Source of the DNA: Achromobacter sp. Root83
Lineage (GTDB): Bacteria; Pseudomonadota; Gammaproteobacteria; Burkholderiales; Burkholderiaceae_B
NCBI RefSeq assembly: GCF_001428845.1
Contig: NZ_LMIU01000002.1
Span: forward strand, 62,001 to 126,000
Length of the DNA: 64,000 nucleotides
Direction of reading: 5' to 3'
A program made the translations under genes and the position numbers. The notes below the pieces were generated by a model. That model made no database searches. It was given only the letters and a program-made list of their open reading frames with translations, and had not been told where the DNA came from. Below, one piece after another: positions 50,200 to 61,684 of the stretch (positions within the stretch are counted from its first letter, which is position 1; every line of letters begins with the position of its first letter).

Positions 50200-50952
50200 G
50201 TGATCGTTTACGAATATCCCTTCAACGAGCGCATCCGCGCTTATCTGCGGCTGGAATACCTGTTCGACAGGCTCTTCTTCTTTGCTCGCGAGGGTGACTC
50301 ACGCCAGCATCAGGTCGCCGTCACCTCCCTTTTCGATCTGCTCGACGCGTGTGAACGCACCGACGTCAAAGGCGCGGTCCTGCAAGACCTGGAGCGCCAG
50401 CGCATGGCGCTGGTGGGATTGCGCGACCACCCCGGCGTGGCCCAGGACGCGCTGGAAGGGATGCTGCACGAACTGGAAAAAGTGGCCAGCGCGCTGGCCG
50501 CGCCCGGCAAGACCGGCCAGTCCCTGCGCGAAAACGAATGGCTGACCAGCCTGCGCGGCCGCCTGTCGGTGCCAGGCAGCGCCACGCAGGTGGACATGCC
50601 GTCCTACTACGCCTGGCAGAACAAGCCCGAGGCCGCCCGCTGCGCGGACCTGCAAGCCTGGGTGACGCCTTTCGTTGCCCTTTACGACGGCCTGACCCTG
50701 GCGCTTCGCCTGCTGCGCGAATCCGGCCGAAAGACCGATATCGTCGCGGAGCAGGGCGCCTACCAGCAGATGCTGGGTGGCAAGCAGTTCCAGTTGCTGC
50801 GCGTCTGGGTGGATCCGGCCCACGGCGCGTTTCCTGAAATCAGCGCCAATAAGTACATGATCTGGATACGTTTTTCCACCCAGGACGGCGAATTCAAACC
50901 CCAGCAGGTGGCCCGCGATGTCGCCTTCCAGATGACGCTTTGCAGCTCGTAG
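50200..50952 (+). CDS. zapD: Cell division protein ZapD
   Basis: A 250-residue FtsZ-binding protein that bundles FtsZ filaments at midcell. Family blocks: YEYPFNERIRAYLRLEYLFDR at the start, HQVAVTSLFDLLDACERTDVKGAVLQ, YYAWQNKP and FQLLRVWVDP. It begins with GTG (50200) and no strong ribosome site. In most betaproteobacteria zapD is followed by yacG and mutT; here the mdt efflux genes follow instead. Confidence 0.93.
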   Translation: MIVYEYPFNERIRAYLRLEYLFDRLFFFAREGDSRQHQVAVTSLFDLLDACERTDVKGAVLQDLERQRMALVGLRDHPGVAQDALEGMLHELEKVASALAAPGKTGQSLRENEWLTSLRGRLSVPGSATQVDMPSYYAWQNKPEAARCADLQAWVTPFVALYDGLTLALRLLRESGRKTDIVAEQGAYQQMLGGKQFQLLRVWVDPAHGAFPEISANKYMIWIRFSTQDGEFKPQQVARDVAFQMTLCSS

Positions 50953-51035
50953 GCGCAAGTTACGCTGGGTGTCACTGCCCGGATTCCTGTTGCGGGTAGT
51001 TTCAAGTTGACGGCGCGCGGGCTGAAACCGTGACG

Positions 51036-51046
51036 GTCTAGTAGAC
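51036..51046. promoter_or_regulatory. Short palindrome before mdtA
   Basis: GTCTA-G-TAGAC lies 36 bases before the mdtA start, in the 130-base gap after zapD. A TTGACG (51007-51012) upstream could be a -35, but no matching -10 at 17 bases is evident. It is a weak candidate for an operator of the efflux operon. Confidence 0.3.
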
Positions 51047-51082
51047 AATACGGCTTTCTCCGTCTGTGCCGGAACCGTTTCC

Positions 51083-52360
51083 ATGTCCGAAAGCCGTCTT
51101 GTTTCCCCGCCCTCCCGATGGAGCCGCCGCCGTCTCGTCGGACTGGCGCTGTTGCTGCTCGTCGTGGCGGGCATCGCCTGGATGGCGTTGCGGCCCTCGA
51201 CCAAGCCGGGCGGCGCGGGCGGACCCGGCGCCCGGCCCGGCGGCCGGCCGTCCATGGCCGCGGCCATGGCGAACATGGCCGTTCCGGTGCGCATCGCCAC
51301 CGCCGCCCAACAGGACATCGACATCTACCTCAGGTCGCTCGGCACCGTCACGGCCTACAACACCGTGACAGTGAGAAGCCGCGTCAGCGGAGAGCTCGTC
51401 GACGTCGCCTTCCAGGAAGGCCAGCAGGTCAAGGCAGGCGATCTGCTGGCGCAGGTGGATCCGCGTGCCTACCAGGTAGCGCTGGACCAGGCGCGTGGCA
51501 CGCAGATGCAGAATCAGGCGCAACTGGAAAACGCCCGCCGCGACCTGCAGCGCTACCAGGCCCTGTTCAAGCAGGACTCCATCGCCAGGCAGCAGGTCGA
51601 TACGCAAGCCGCCCTGGTGCGCCAGTACGAAGGCGCCGTGAAAAGCGATCAGGCGAACGTGGACAACGCCAAGCTGCAACTGGACTACGCACGCATCACG
51701 GCGCCCATCAGCGGCCGCCTGGGCCTGCGCCAGGTCGACCGCGGCAACCTGGTGTCCAGCGCGGATACCAATGGGCTGGTGGTGATCACCCAGACCCAGC
51801 CGATCTCGGTGGTGTTCACGCTGCCCGAAACGCAGTTGCCCGAAGTGCGCGCCGAGATCGCCGCCGGCAAGACGCTGACCGTCGAAGCCTATGACCGCGC
51901 CGATACGCGCCGCATCGCGACGGGCACGCTCGAGACGCTGGACAACCAGATCGACGTCACGACCGGCACGCTGAAGCTGAAGGCCAAGTTCGACAACACC
52001 GACGACGCGCTCTTCCCGAACCAGTTCGTCAATGTGCGGCTGCACGTGCTGACCCGCAAGGACGTCACCGCCATCCCCACGGCGGCGATCCAGCAGGGGT
52101 CCGCCGGCGCGTTCGTGTTCCTGGTGCAGGCCGACGGCACGATCGCAGTGCGCCAGGTGAAACTGGGCGCCATCAACAGCGGCATGGTGGCCGTCAACGA
52201 GGGCCTGCAGCCCGGCGACCGTGTCGTCACCGAAGGCACCGACCGCCTGCGCGCCGGCGCCAAGGTGGAAATCGTGGGCGGCGCGGAAGTGATCCCCGCC
52301 GTTCGCGACAAGTCGCTGGGCGCTGGCGCCCCGGCCGGCACGACCCCGCCGTCCAAGTAA
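51083..52360 (+). CDS. mdtA: RND efflux membrane-fusion protein
   Basis: Periplasmic adaptor of a tripartite RND pump; 425 residues, with an N-terminal anchor or uncleaved signal (VGLALLLLVVAGIAWMALR). Order: the beta-barrel/lipoyl half-motif (VTVRSRVSGELVDVAFQEGQQVKAGDLLAQVDPRAY), a coiled-coil hairpin (about 115-185), the second lipoyl half (YARITAPISGRLGLRQVDRGNLV), then the beta-barrel and membrane-proximal domains. The first of four tightly linked genes. Confidence 0.93.
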   Translation: MSESRLVSPPSRWSRRRLVGLALLLLVVAGIAWMALRPSTKPGGAGGPGARPGGRPSMAAAMANMAVPVRIATAAQQDIDIYLRSLGTVTAYNTVTVRSRVSGELVDVAFQEGQQVKAGDLLAQVDPRAYQVALDQARGTQMQNQAQLENARRDLQRYQALFKQDSIARQQVDTQAALVRQYEGAVKSDQANVDNAKLQLDYARITAPISGRLGLRQVDRGNLVSSADTNGLVVITQTQPISVVFTLPETQLPEVRAEIAAGKTLTVEAYDRADTRRIATGTLETLDNQIDVTTGTLKLKAKFDNTDDALFPNQFVNVRLHVLTRKDVTAIPTAAIQQGSAGAFVFLVQADGTIAVRQVKLGAINSGMVAVNEGLQPGDRVVTEGTDRLRAGAKVEIVGGAEVIPAVRDKSLGAGAPAGTTPPSK

Positions 52361-52372
52361 GCAGAGAACGCC

Positions 52373-55300
52373 GTGAGCCCGTCGCGCCTGTTCATCCTGC
52401 GTCCCGTCGCCACCACCCTGTCGATGGTGGCCATCCTGATCGCGGGCCTGATCGCCTACCGGTTCCTGCCCGTTTCGGCGCTGCCCGAAGTGGACTATCC
52501 GACGATCCAGGTCGTGACGCTGTACCCCGGCGCCAGCCCCGACGTGATGACGTCCCTGGTCACGTCCCCGCTGGAACGCCAGTTCGGGCAGATGCCGGGC
52601 CTGAACCAGATGTCGTCCACCAGTTCGGGCGGCGCGTCGGTGATCACCCTGCAGTTCAACCTGACCCTGCCGCTGGACGTGGCCGAGCAGCAGGTGCAGG
52701 CGGCGATCAACGCGGCATCGAATCTGCTGCCTTCCGACCTGCCGGTGCCGCCCACCTACAACAAGGTGAATCCGGCGGACGCGGCGGTGCTGACCCTGGC
52801 GATCACCTCGCCCACCATGCCCCTGCCGCAGGTGCGCGATCTGGTGGACACGCGCGTGGCGCAGAAGCTGTCGCAGATTCCCGGGGTGGGCCTGGTCAGC
52901 GTGGCGGGCGGGCAGCGGCCCGCGGTGCGGGTCCAGGTGAATCCGCAGGCGCTGGCGGCCAACGGGCTGTCGCTGTCCGACCTGCGCACCGCCATCGTGG
53001 GCGCCAACGTGAACCAGCCCAAGGGCAACCTGGACGGCCCGCAGCGGTCCACCACGATCAACGCCAACGATCAGCTCAAGACGCCCACCGACTACAACGA
53101 CCTGATCATCGCGTACAAGAACAACGCGCCGCTGCGCCTGGCCGATGTGGCGCGCGCCGTGGAAGGCGCGGAAGACACCCGGCAGGCCGCCTGGGCCGGC
53201 GACAAGCCCGCCATCCTGCTCAATATCCAGCGCCAGCCCGGCGCTAATGTGATCGACGTGGTCAACCGCATCCAGACGCTGCTGCCGCAACTGCGCGCGG
53301 CGCTGCCCGCCACGCTCGACGTGAGCGTCGTGTCCGACCGCACCCAGACCATCCGCGACTCGGTCGCCGACGTGCAGTTCGAAATGCTGCTGGCGGTGGG
53401 GCTGGTGGTCATGGTCACCTTCGTCTTCCTGCGCAGCGTGACGGCCACGCTGATTCCCAGCGTGGTGGTGCCGCTTTCGCTGGTGGGCACGTTCGGCATC
53501 ATGTACCTGGCCGGCTTCTCCATCAACAACCTGACGCTGATGGCGCTGACGATCGCCACCGGCTTCGTGGTGGACGACGCCATCGTCATGATCGAGAACA
53601 TCGCCCGCCACATCGAGGAAGGCGAAAAGCCCCTCCAGGCGGCGTTGAAGGGCGCGTCGCAGATCGGCTTCACGCTGATCTCGCTGACCTTCTCTCTGAT
53701 CGCGGTGCTGATCCCGCTGCTTTTCATGACGGAAGTGGTGGGCCGGCTGTTCCGCGAGTTCGCCATCACGCTGGCGGTGTCCATCCTGATCTCGCTGGTG
53801 GTCTCGCTGACCCTGACGCCGATGATGTGCGCGCGGCTGCTGCGCGCCGAATCCGAGCAGAAGCACGGCCGTTTCCACCAGGCCACGGGCGCCTTCATCG
53901 ACCGCATCATCGCTGCCTATGACCGCATGCTGCAGGTGGTGCTGCGCCATCAGCCGCTCACCCTGGTGGTGGCGGTGGCCACTTTCGCGCTGACCGTGCT
54001 GCTGTACATGGTGGTGCCCAAGGGCTTCTTCCCGCAGCAGGACACCGGCCTGATCCAGGCCATCACCCAGGCGCCGCAGTCCATTTCCTTCCCGGCCATG
54101 GCAGAGCGCCAGCAGACCGCCGCGCGCCTCGTGCTCGAGGATCCCGACGTGCAGGCCGTGTCCTCGTTCATCGGGGTCGACGGCAGCAACGCCACGCTCA
54201 GCGCCGGCCGCATGCAGATCGCGTTGAAGCCCCAGGCCGAGCGCAACGGCGACCTGCCCACGGTCATGGCGCGCCTGCAGGACGCCTTGGGCAAGCAGGA
54301 TGGCCTGACGGTCTACATGCAGCCCGTGCAGGACCTGACCATCGAAGACCGCGTGAGCCGCACGCAGTATCAGATGACCCTGTCCAACCCGGACCTGAAG
54401 GTGCTGAGCGAGTGGACACCCAAGCTGGTGGACCGCCTGCGCCAGGTGCCCGGCCTGAAGGACGTGACCGACGACCTGCAGGACGACGGCCTGCAGACCT
54501 GGGTCGAGATCGACCGCGACGCGGCCTCGCGCCTGGGCATCACCGCCGCCGTGATCGACGAAGCGCTGTACAACGCCTTCGGGCAGCGGCTGATCTCCAC
54601 GATCTTCACTCAGTCCAACCAGTACCGCGTGGTGCTTGAGGTGCAGCCGCAGTTCCAGATGTCGCCCGCCGCGCTGGGACAGATCCATGTGCCGACCTCC
54701 ACCGGCGCGCAGGTGCCGCTGTCTTCCGTGGCGCACATCACCGAAGGCAGGACCGTGCTGGCCGTGAACCGGCTCGACCAGTTCCCCATGGTGACGGTGT
54801 CGTTCAACCTGGCGCCGGGCGCGTCGCTGTCCGACGCGGTAGAGAACATCACGGCGGCCGAGGCCGAGATCGGCATGCCGACCGCCGTGGAAACGCGCTT
54901 CCAGGGCGCGGCGCTGGCGTTCCAGAATTCGCTGTCCAGCACCTTGTGGCTGATACTTGCCGCCGTGGTCACGATGTATATCGTGCTGGGCGTGCTGTAC
55001 GAAAGCTACATCCACCCCATCACCATCCTGTCCACGCTGCCGTCGGCGGGCGTCGGCGCCCTGCTGGCGTTGCTGATCAGCGGCACCGAACTGGACATGA
55101 TCGGGATCATCGGGATCATCCTGCTGATCGGCATCGTGAAGAAGAACGCCATCATGATGATCGACTTCGCGCTGGACGCCGAGCGCAAGCGCGGCCTCTC
55201 CCCGCGCGCGGCCATCCACGAGGCGGCGCTGCTGCGTTTTCGCCCGATCCTGATGACCACGCTTGCCGCCCTGTTCGGCGCCTTGCCGCTGATGCTGTCG

Positions 55301-55471
55301 ACCGGCACCGGCGCTGAGCTGCGCCAGCCGCTCGGCCTGGTCATGGTGGGCGGCCTGCTGCTGTCGCAGGTGCTGACCCTGTTCACCACGCCGGTCATCT
55401 ACCTGATGTTCGACCGCATGGCCCGCCGCTGGCGCGGCACGGGCCAAGCGCCGGCCGGAGACGCGCGATGA
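52373..55471 (+). CDS. mdtB: RND efflux pump subunit MdtB
   Basis: An inner-membrane proton-driven pump of 1032 residues. In the MdtABC family MdtB and MdtC form a mixed trimer. Recognisable are [19 protein letters not shown] at the start, the two-repeat RND layout with 12 membrane helices, the proton-relay Asp pair in [14 protein letters not shown], the Lys helix [17 protein letters not shown], and [11 protein letters not shown]. It begins with GTG (52373), 12 bases after mdtA, and overlaps mdtC by 4 bases. Confidence 0.95.
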   Translation: MSPSRLFILRPVATTLSMVAILIAGLIAYRFLPVSALPEVDYPTIQVVTLYPGASPDVMTSLVTSPLERQFGQMPGLNQMSSTSSGGASVITLQFNLTLPLDVAEQQVQAAINAASNLLPSDLPVPPTYNKVNPADAAVLTLAITSPTMPLPQVRDLVDTRVAQKLSQIPGVGLVSVAGGQRPAVRVQVNPQALAANGLSLSDLRTAIVGANVNQPKGNLDGPQRSTTINANDQLKTPTDYNDLIIAYKNNAPLRLADVARAVEGAEDTRQAAWAGDKPAILLNIQRQPGANVIDVVNRIQTLLPQLRAALPATLDVSVVSDRTQTIRDSVADVQFEMLLAVGLVVMVTFVFLRSVTATLIPSVVVPLSLVGTFGIMYLAGFSINNLTLMALTIATGFVVDDAIVMIENIARHIEEGEKPLQAALKGASQIGFTLISLTFSLIAVLIPLLFMTEVVGRLFREFAITLAVSILISLVVSLTLTPMMCARLLRAESEQKHGRFHQATGAFIDRIIAAYDRMLQVVLRHQPLTLVVAVATFALTVLLYMVVPKGFFPQQDTGLIQAITQAPQSISFPAMAERQQTAARLVLEDPDVQAVSSFIGVDGSNATLSAGRMQIALKPQAERNGDLPTVMARLQDALGKQDGLTVYMQPVQDLTIEDRVSRTQYQMTLSNPDLKVLSEWTPKLVDRLRQVPGLKDVTDDLQDDGLQTWVEIDRDAASRLGITAAVIDEALYNAFGQRLISTIFTQSNQYRVVLEVQPQFQMSPAALGQIHVPTSTGAQVPLSSVAHITEGRTVLAVNRLDQFPMVTVSFNLAPGASLSDAVENITAAEAEIGMPTAVETRFQGAALAFQNSLSSTLWLILAAVVTMYIVLGVLYESYIHPITILSTLPSAGVGALLALLISGTELDMIGIIGIILLIGIVKKNAIMMIDFALDAERKRGLSPRAAIHEAALLRFRPILMTTLAALFGALPLMLSTGTGAELRQPLGLVMVGGLLLSQVLTLFTTPVIYLMFDRMARRWRGTGQAPAGDAR

Positions 55472-58400
55472 TATTGTCGGCGCCCTTCATCGTCCGGCCG
55501 GTGGCGACCACGCTGCTCAGCCTGGCGGTGGTGCTGGCCGGCATGCTCGCGTTCTTCCTGCTGCCCGTGGCGCCGCTGCCGCAGGTGGACATCCCGACCA
55601 TCTCCGTGTCGGCCAGCCTGCCGGGCGCCAGCCCGGAAACCATGGCGTCCAGCGTGGCCACGCCCCTGGAACGTTCGCTGGGCGCCATCGCCGGGGTGAC
55701 CGAGATGACGTCCAGCAGTTCGCAGGGGTCCACCCGGATCACGCTGCAGTTCGATCTGTCGCGCGACATCAACGGCGCCGCGCGCGACGTGCAGGCGGCC
55801 ATCAACGCCGCCCGCTCGCTGCTGCCGACCGGCCTGCGCAGCAACCCCACGTATCACAAGTCCAACCCGTCGGACGCGCCCATCATGACGCTGGCGCTGA
55901 CGTCCGACACGCTCAGCCAGGGCCAGCTCTACGACCTGGCCTCGACCATCGTGGCGCAGAAGCTGTCGCAGGTGGACGGCGTGGGCGAGGTCACGGTGGG
56001 CGGCAGTTCGCTGCCGGCGGTGCGCGTCACCGTGCTGCCCGGGGCGCTGGCCAACCAGGGCGTGTCGCTGGACGAGCTGCGTGCCGCGCTGTCCAACGCC
56101 AATGCCAACCGCCCGAAGGGCGTGCTGGAAAACGACCGCTATCACTGGCAGATCATGGTCAGCGACCAGCTCAGCCGCGCCGAACAATACCGGCCGCTGA
56201 TCGTCGCCTGGCGCGACGGCGCGCCGGTCCGCGTGTCCGACGTGGCCAAGGTGGAGGACTCGGTCGAGGACCTGTACCAGACCGGCTTCTACAACGACCG
56301 CAAGGCCATCCTGATGATCGTGCGGCGCCAGGCCGACGCCAATATCATCGAGGCCGTCGATGCCGTGCGCGCGCAGTTGCCCGTCCTGCAGGCGCTGATG
56401 CCGGCGGATGTGAACATGACGGTGGCGCAGGACCGCACGCCCAGCATCCGGGCATCGCTGCATGAGGCCGAGCTGACGCTGGTGATCGCCGTGGGGCTGG
56501 TGGTGCTGGTGGTGCTGCTGTTCCTGCGCCGCTGGCGCGCGGCCATCATTCCCAGCGTGGCGGTGCCGGTGTCGCTGATCGGCACGTTCTGCATCATGTA
56601 CCTGTGCGGATACACGCTGAACACCATCTCCCTCATGGCCCTGATCGTGGCGACCGGTTTCGTGGTGGACGACGCCATCGTGGTGCTCGAAAACATCATG
56701 CGCCATGTAGAGAACGGCATGTCGCCGATGCGCGCCGCGCTGCGGGGTTCGCGCGAGGTGGGCTTCACGGTGCTGTCGATGAGCCTGTCGCTGGTGGCCG
56801 TGTTCATCCCCATCCTGCTGATGGGCGGCGTGGTCGGGCGGCTGTTCCGCGAGTTTGCCGTGACCCTGTCGGCCGCCATCCTAGTGTCGCTGGTGGTGTC
56901 GCTGACCCTGACGCCGATGATGTGCGCGCGCCTGCTGCGCAACGAACCCAGGCAAGAGAAGCCGCCCGGACGCCTGGCGCGCTGGTCCGAGCGCGCCTTC
57001 GAGGCCATGCTGGGCGGCTACCGCCGGTCGCTGCGCTGGGCGCTTGAGCACGGCCGGCTGATGATGCTGACCCTGGCGATCGCGGTGGGCCTGAACGTCT
57101 ATCTGTACACCGTGGTGCCCAAGGGCTTCTTTCCGCAGCAGGACACGGGCCAGCTCCTGGGCTTCTTCCGCGTGGACCAGGGCACCTCGTTCCAGGCGAC
57201 CATCCCCAAGCTTGAAGCGCTGCGCAAGGTGGTGCTTGCCGATCCGGCCGTGCAGAGCATGACGGGTTACGCGGGCGGGCGCGGCGGCAGCAACAGCAGC
57301 TTCATGCAGATCCAGTTGAAGCCCCTGGAAGAGCGCAAGGTCTCGGCCGACGTGGTCATCAACCGCCTGCGGGCCAAGCTGCAGAACATGCCGGGCGCGC
57401 GCATGTTCCTGGTGTCGCAGCAGGACATCCGGATCGGCGGGCGCCAGAGCCAGGGATCCTACGACTACACGCTGATGTCGGGCGACCTGCAACTGCTGCG
57501 GACCTGGATGCCCAAGGTGCAGCAGGCCATGGCGAAGATCCCCGAGATCACCGACGTCGACACCGACGTCGAGGACAAGGGACGCCAGATCAACCTGGTG
57601 ATCGACCGCGAGGCGGCGACGCGGCTGGGCATCAGCATGTCCACGATCTCCACGGTGTTGAACAACTCGTTCAGCCAGCGCCAGGTGTCGGTGATGTACG
57701 GACCGCTGAACCAATACCACGTGGTGCTGGGGGTGGATCCCAGGTTCGCGCAGGACATCGAATCGCTCAGGCGGGTCGAGGTGATCGCGGCGGGCGGCGC
57801 ACGGGTGCCGTTGTCGGCATTCACCAAGCTGGAAAACGCCAACGCGCCCCTCAGCGTGCAGCACCAGGGGCTGTTCGTGGCGGATACCGTCTCGTTCAGC
57901 CTGGCGCCCGGCGTATCGCTGGGCCAGGCCACGGCCGCGATCGACGACGCCGTGGCGCGCATCGGCCTGCCGTCGGACCAGATCCAGGCGGGCTTCCAGG
58001 GCACCGCCGCGGCCCTGCAGCAGACGCTGGCGCAGCAGCCCTGGCTGATCCTGGCGGCGCTGGTCACCATGTATATCGTGCTGGGCATCCTGTACGAAAG
58101 TTTCGTGCACCCCCTGACCATTCTGTCGACCCTGCCTTCGGCGGGCCTGGGGGCGCTGCTGGCGTTGCTGCTGGTGCGCTATGACTTCACGCTGATCGCG
58201 CTGATCGGGGTGTTCCTGCTGATCGGCATCGTCAAGAAGAACGCCATCATGATGGTGGACTTCGCGCTGGACGCCCAGCGCAACCAGGGCATGGCGCCGC
58301 GCGAAGCCATCTTCCAGGCCTGCCTGACCCGCTTCCGGCCCATCATGATGACGACCATGGCCGCCATCTTCGGCGCGCTTCCGCTGGTGCTGGCCACCGG

Positions 58401-58581
58401 CGCGGGCGTCGAGATGCGCCAGCCCCTGGGCATTACCATCGTGGGCGGGCTGGTGCTGAGCCAGATCCTTACGCTGTACACCACGCCGGTGGTCTATCTT
58501 TACCTGGACCGCTTCCGCCTGTGGGCCGCGCGCCGGCGCGCCCCGCGGAACGCTGCCCCTGCTTCCATAGAACCTACATGA
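55468..58581 (+). CDS. mdtC: RND efflux pump subunit MdtC
   Basis: The second pump subunit, 1037 residues, with the same RND architecture: [54 protein letters not shown] and [13 protein letters not shown]. It overlaps mdtB by ATGA and the outer-membrane gene by another ATGA, so all four proteins are translationally coupled. MdtABC systems export novobiocin and bile-like amphiphiles in E. coli; the substrates here are not known. Confidence 0.95.
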   Translation: MILSAPFIVRPVATTLLSLAVVLAGMLAFFLLPVAPLPQVDIPTISVSASLPGASPETMASSVATPLERSLGAIAGVTEMTSSSSQGSTRITLQFDLSRDINGAARDVQAAINAARSLLPTGLRSNPTYHKSNPSDAPIMTLALTSDTLSQGQLYDLASTIVAQKLSQVDGVGEVTVGGSSLPAVRVTVLPGALANQGVSLDELRAALSNANANRPKGVLENDRYHWQIMVSDQLSRAEQYRPLIVAWRDGAPVRVSDVAKVEDSVEDLYQTGFYNDRKAILMIVRRQADANIIEAVDAVRAQLPVLQALMPADVNMTVAQDRTPSIRASLHEAELTLVIAVGLVVLVVLLFLRRWRAAIIPSVAVPVSLIGTFCIMYLCGYTLNTISLMALIVATGFVVDDAIVVLENIMRHVENGMSPMRAALRGSREVGFTVLSMSLSLVAVFIPILLMGGVVGRLFREFAVTLSAAILVSLVVSLTLTPMMCARLLRNEPRQEKPPGRLARWSERAFEAMLGGYRRSLRWALEHGRLMMLTLAIAVGLNVYLYTVVPKGFFPQQDTGQLLGFFRVDQGTSFQATIPKLEALRKVVLADPAVQSMTGYAGGRGGSNSSFMQIQLKPLEERKVSADVVINRLRAKLQNMPGARMFLVSQQDIRIGGRQSQGSYDYTLMSGDLQLLRTWMPKVQQAMAKIPEITDVDTDVEDKGRQINLVIDREAATRLGISMSTISTVLNNSFSQRQVSVMYGPLNQYHVVLGVDPRFAQDIESLRRVEVIAAGGARVPLSAFTKLENANAPLSVQHQGLFVADTVSFSLAPGVSLGQATAAIDDAVARIGLPSDQIQAGFQGTAAALQQTLAQQPWLILAALVTMYIVLGILYESFVHPLTILSTLPSAGLGALLALLLVRYDFTLIALIGVFLLIGIVKKNAIMMVDFALDAQRNQGMAPREAIFQACLTRFRPIMMTTMAAIFGALPLVLATGAGVEMRQPLGITIVGGLVLSQILTLYTTPVVYLYLDRFRLWAARRRAPRNAAPASIEPT

Positions 58582-60056
58582 TGCGCACCAAGCAGTTCTC
58601 GAACGCCTTTCTTCCCCGCGCCGCGGCCACGCTGGCGCTATGCGCGCTGCTGGGCGCATGCGCGGTCGGCCCCGATTACCAGCGCCCCGCGCTGGACGTG
58701 GGCGAGGCCTACAAGGAAGGGCAGGGCGAAGTGCCCGGCTGGAAGCCGGCGCAGCCGCGCGACGGCGCCGATCGCGGCGCGTGGTGGAAGGTCTACGACG
58801 ACCCCGTCCTGGATGGCCTGGTGGACCGCCTGAATGCCTCCAACCAGACGATCGCGCAGGCCGAGGCCAACTACCGCCAGGCGCTGGGCCTGGTGCGCGG
58901 CGCGCGTTCCGGCTTCTATCCGACCGTGGGCGCGGGCGCCGGCATGACGCGCGCGGGCAGCGGCAACGGCCAGGGCGGCTCGTCGTCTTCGTCGGGCAGC
59001 AGTGTGTACAACCAGTATTCGCTGACGGGCAGCGTCAGTTGGGAAGTCGACGTGTGGGGCCGGGTGCGCCGCAGCGTCGAATCCTCGGAAGCCAGCGCGG
59101 CGGCCAGCCTTGCCGATCTGGGCGCGACCCGCCTGAGCGCGCAGGCGGCGCTGGCGCAGACCTACCTGCAGTTGCGCGTGCTGGATGAGCAGAAGCGCCT
59201 GTTGGACGCCACCGTGGCGGCTTACGAAAAGTCCCTGCAGTTGACGCAGAACCGCTACGAAGTGGGCGTGGCGGGCCAGGCCGACGTGGCCGTGGCGCGC
59301 ACGCAGGTGGAAAGCACGCGCGCGCAGTCCATCGACCTGGACTGGCAGCGCGGACAGTACGAGCACGCGATCGCGGTGCTGATGGGCCAGGCGCCATCCC
59401 AGTTTGCGCTGCCGCCCAAGGTGTTCGGCCTGAAGCTGCCGCAGATTCCCGTGGGGCTGCCGTCCGAACTGCTCGAGCGCCGTCCCGACGTGGCGGCTGC
59501 CGAACGCCGTGCCGCCGCCGCCAACGCGCAGATCGGCGTGGCGCAAGCCGCGTGGTTCCCCAGCCTGATGCTGTCCGCCGACGGCGGATTCCGCAATGGG
59601 GAGTTCGCCGAGCTGCTGACGGCGCCCGCGCGCTTCTGGTCGCTGGGGCCTGCCCTGGCGCTGACGATCTTCGACGGCGGGGCGCGCGAAGCCCAGGTCG
59701 AACAGGCCCGCGCGTCCTACGATGCGCAGGCGGCGGCGTACCGCCAGGCGGCGCTGACCGGGCTGCGCGAAGTCGAGGACTACCTGATCCAGCTGCGCGT
59801 CATGGAGCAAGAGCAGATCGTGCAGCGCCGCGCGCTGGAATCGGCGCGCGAATCGCTGCGCCTGATCCAGAACCAGTACAAGGCCGGGCTGGTCGACTAC
59901 CTGAGCGTCGCGGTGGTGGACGCCACGGCGCTCAATAGCGAACGCAATGCGATAAGCCTGCTGGGCAACCGGCTGGTGGCCAGCGTCAACCTGATCGTGG
60001 CGCTGGGCGGCGGCTGGGACGGCTTGCCGCCGGCCGAGACCGCGCGCGCCGACTGA
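58578..60056 (+). CDS. Outer-membrane efflux lipoprotein, NodT/OprM type
   Basis: The outer-membrane channel of the pump; 492 residues. A lipobox ([13 protein letters not shown]) directs lipidation, and the mature start [11 protein letters not shown] is typical of NodT/OprM proteins. Coiled-coil OEP repeats follow: [39 protein letters not shown] and the second repeat [19 protein letters not shown]. Of two adjacent ATG codons (58578, 58581) I use the first. E. coli mdtABC lacks such a gene and uses TolC, so this cluster carries its own exit channel. Confidence 0.93.
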   Translation: MMRTKQFSNAFLPRAAATLALCALLGACAVGPDYQRPALDVGEAYKEGQGEVPGWKPAQPRDGADRGAWWKVYDDPVLDGLVDRLNASNQTIAQAEANYRQALGLVRGARSGFYPTVGAGAGMTRAGSGNGQGGSSSSSGSSVYNQYSLTGSVSWEVDVWGRVRRSVESSEASAAASLADLGATRLSAQAALAQTYLQLRVLDEQKRLLDATVAAYEKSLQLTQNRYEVGVAGQADVAVARTQVESTRAQSIDLDWQRGQYEHAIAVLMGQAPSQFALPPKVFGLKLPQIPVGLPSELLERRPDVAAAERRAAAANAQIGVAQAAWFPSLMLSADGGFRNGEFAELLTAPARFWSLGPALALTIFDGGAREAQVEQARASYDAQAAAYRQAALTGLREVEDYLIQLRVMEQEQIVQRRALESARESLRLIQNQYKAGLVDYLSVAVVDATALNSERNAISLLGNRLVASVNLIVALGGGWDGLPPAETARAD

Positions 60057-60080
60057 CGCCCGGCGATGCCGCTCGAATGA

Positions 60081-61499
60081 CTACAGCCCGACCGCCTTCA
60101 GGTCGGGGTGCTGGCGGTGCCAATCGGTCACGGCCTGGAAGGCCATTCCTATCCTGCCCAAGGTGCCTTCGGCATGGGGCTTGCCCAGCAACTGCACGCC
60201 CAGAGGCAGGCCGTCGGCGGTGAAGCCGGCGGGCAGGGCCAGTCCGGAGGCATTGACATAGTTGCCGGCGCGCGTAAAGGCGGCCAGCGGCGTGCGCGCT
60301 TCGTCCACGTCGTCCAGGTGGCGCGCGCCGAAAGGCGCGCAAGGAGTAAGCACCGCGTCGATGTCGCGCATCCAGTCCAGCCAGTCCTGGCGGGCCTGTG
60401 CGTGCGCCTGCAGCGCGGCGATGTAGTCGGCGGCCGATACGCTTTTGCCGGACAGCACGCGGGCGCGGACGTACTGGCCGATGGGCTGGGCGGGGTCCTC
60501 GATGTAGCCGCGGTGGACGGCATAGGCCTCGGCGGCGATGATCAGGCCGTTGCGCTGCATCATCTCGCGGAAGTCGAAGGGGAAGGGCGTTTCCGCCACC
60601 TCCGCGCCCAGGGCGGTCAGCACGCGGCGCGCGTCATCCAGCGCCGACAGCGCGTCGGCCTCCACGGCGATCGGGTGCTGCGATATCGGCATCAAGGCAA
60701 TGCGCGCGCCGCGCAGCGGCTGCGCGCCGCTGGCGGGCTCGCGGTACCGGAAGGCGGGCGAGCCCAGCGTAAGCGGATCCTGCGCGTCGGGGCCGGCCAT
60801 GAGGGCAGTCAGCAGCATCGCATCGCGGGTGTCCCGCGTGAGCGGGCCCAGGGTATCCAGCGTGGTCGACAGCGCCACCGCGCCATGCAGGCTGATCAGC
60901 CCGCGCGTGGTCTTCAGGCCGGTGACGCCGTTCAGCGCCGCCGGTATCCGCACCGAACCCCCCGTGTCCGAGCCCAGCGCGGCGGGCGCAAGGCCAGCCG
61001 CGACGGCCACGCCGGATCCGCTGGACGAGCCGCCGGGAACGCGAGGCCGGTGCAGGTCCCAGGGATTGCGCGGCGTGCCCATGACGGGGTTGGTGCCCCA
61101 GCCGCCGAACGCGAATTCCACCATGTGGGTCTTGCCCAGTATCACCATGCCCGCATTCAGCAGGCGGGTGACGGCGGTGGCGGTGACGCCGCTGCGGCGA
61201 TCGCGCCAGGCCTCGGAACCCGCCGTGGTGATCTGGCCCTGGATGTCGCACAAGTCCTTGACCGCCACCGGCACGCCGTCCAGAGCGCTGAGCAGCCCGT
61301 AACCGGCGCGGCGGCGCGCGTCGGCGGCTTCCGCCAGCCGCAGGGCCCCGGCGCTGTCGACGCTGACGTATGCGCCCAGCGCGGGATTGGCCTGGGCGAT
61401 GCGGTCCAGGAAATGGCGCGTCAATTCCACCGAGCTGTAGAGCCCCTTGGCCAGGCCGTCCGCCAGTTCGCCGAGCGTGGCAAATGCGATTTCAGACAT
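60081..61499 (-). CDS. Amidase-signature family hydrolase
   Basis: A 472-residue amidase with the full Ser-Ser-Lys motif set: Lys in [48 protein letters not shown] split over the signature, and LKTTRGLISLHG. It resembles GatA but stands alone without gatB or gatC, so it probably hydrolyses a small amide. It is convergent with the outer-membrane lipoprotein gene (24-base gap). It differs from the amidase at 28607, which lacks the second Gly of DTGGS. Confidence 0.88.
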   Translation of the reverse strand: MSEIAFATLGELADGLAKGLYSSVELTRHFLDRIAQANPALGAYVSVDSAGALRLAEAADARRRAGYGLLSALDGVPVAVKDLCDIQGQITTAGSEAWRDRRSGVTATAVTRLLNAGMVILGKTHMVEFAFGGWGTNPVMGTPRNPWDLHRPRVPGGSSSGSGVAVAAGLAPAALGSDTGGSVRIPAALNGVTGLKTTRGLISLHGAVALSTTLDTLGPLTRDTRDAMLLTALMAGPDAQDPLTLGSPAFRYREPASGAQPLRGARIALMPISQHPIAVEADALSALDDARRVLTALGAEVAETPFPFDFREMMQRNGLIIAAEAYAVHRGYIEDPAQPIGQYVRARVLSGKSVSAADYIAALQAHAQARQDWLDWMRDIDAVLTPCAPFGARHLDDVDEARTPLAAFTRAGNYVNASGLALPAGFTADGLPLGVQLLGKPHAEGTLGRIGMAFQAVTDWHRQHPDLKAVGL

Positions 61500-61633
61500 G
61501 TTTTCCTCTGGTTGATGCCATGCGCCCGAGCGCCAGGTTCACGCAAGCCCGCCGCCGCGCGGCGGCTTCGAGAGCAGGTTGCATCGGCGTATCGATTCGG
61601 TCTATGCGCGCTTTCCCGCCTGGCATCGGAAAT

Positions 61634-61664
61634 GCAACGGCCCATGCTGGGCATGGGCCGTTGC
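61634..61664 (-). terminator. Strong stem-loop after the Nudix-ThiE gene
   Basis: GCAACGGCCCATGC (61634-61647) pairs perfectly with GCATGGGCCGTTGC (61651-61664) around a 3-base loop, 20 bases past the Nudix-ThiE stop on the minus strand. The sequence leaving the stem is ATTTCC, a weak U-run. It most likely ends the argJ-DUF815-Nudix transcript. Confidence 0.75.
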
Positions 61665-61684
61665 GTCCTGGCGCTTGCGGGGGC

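Noticed and set aside
51038..55447. A frame of about 1470 codons antisense to mdtA-mdtB
   Set aside because: Shadow of the efflux genes, composed of His/Gln/Arg/Gly-rich sequence without motifs.
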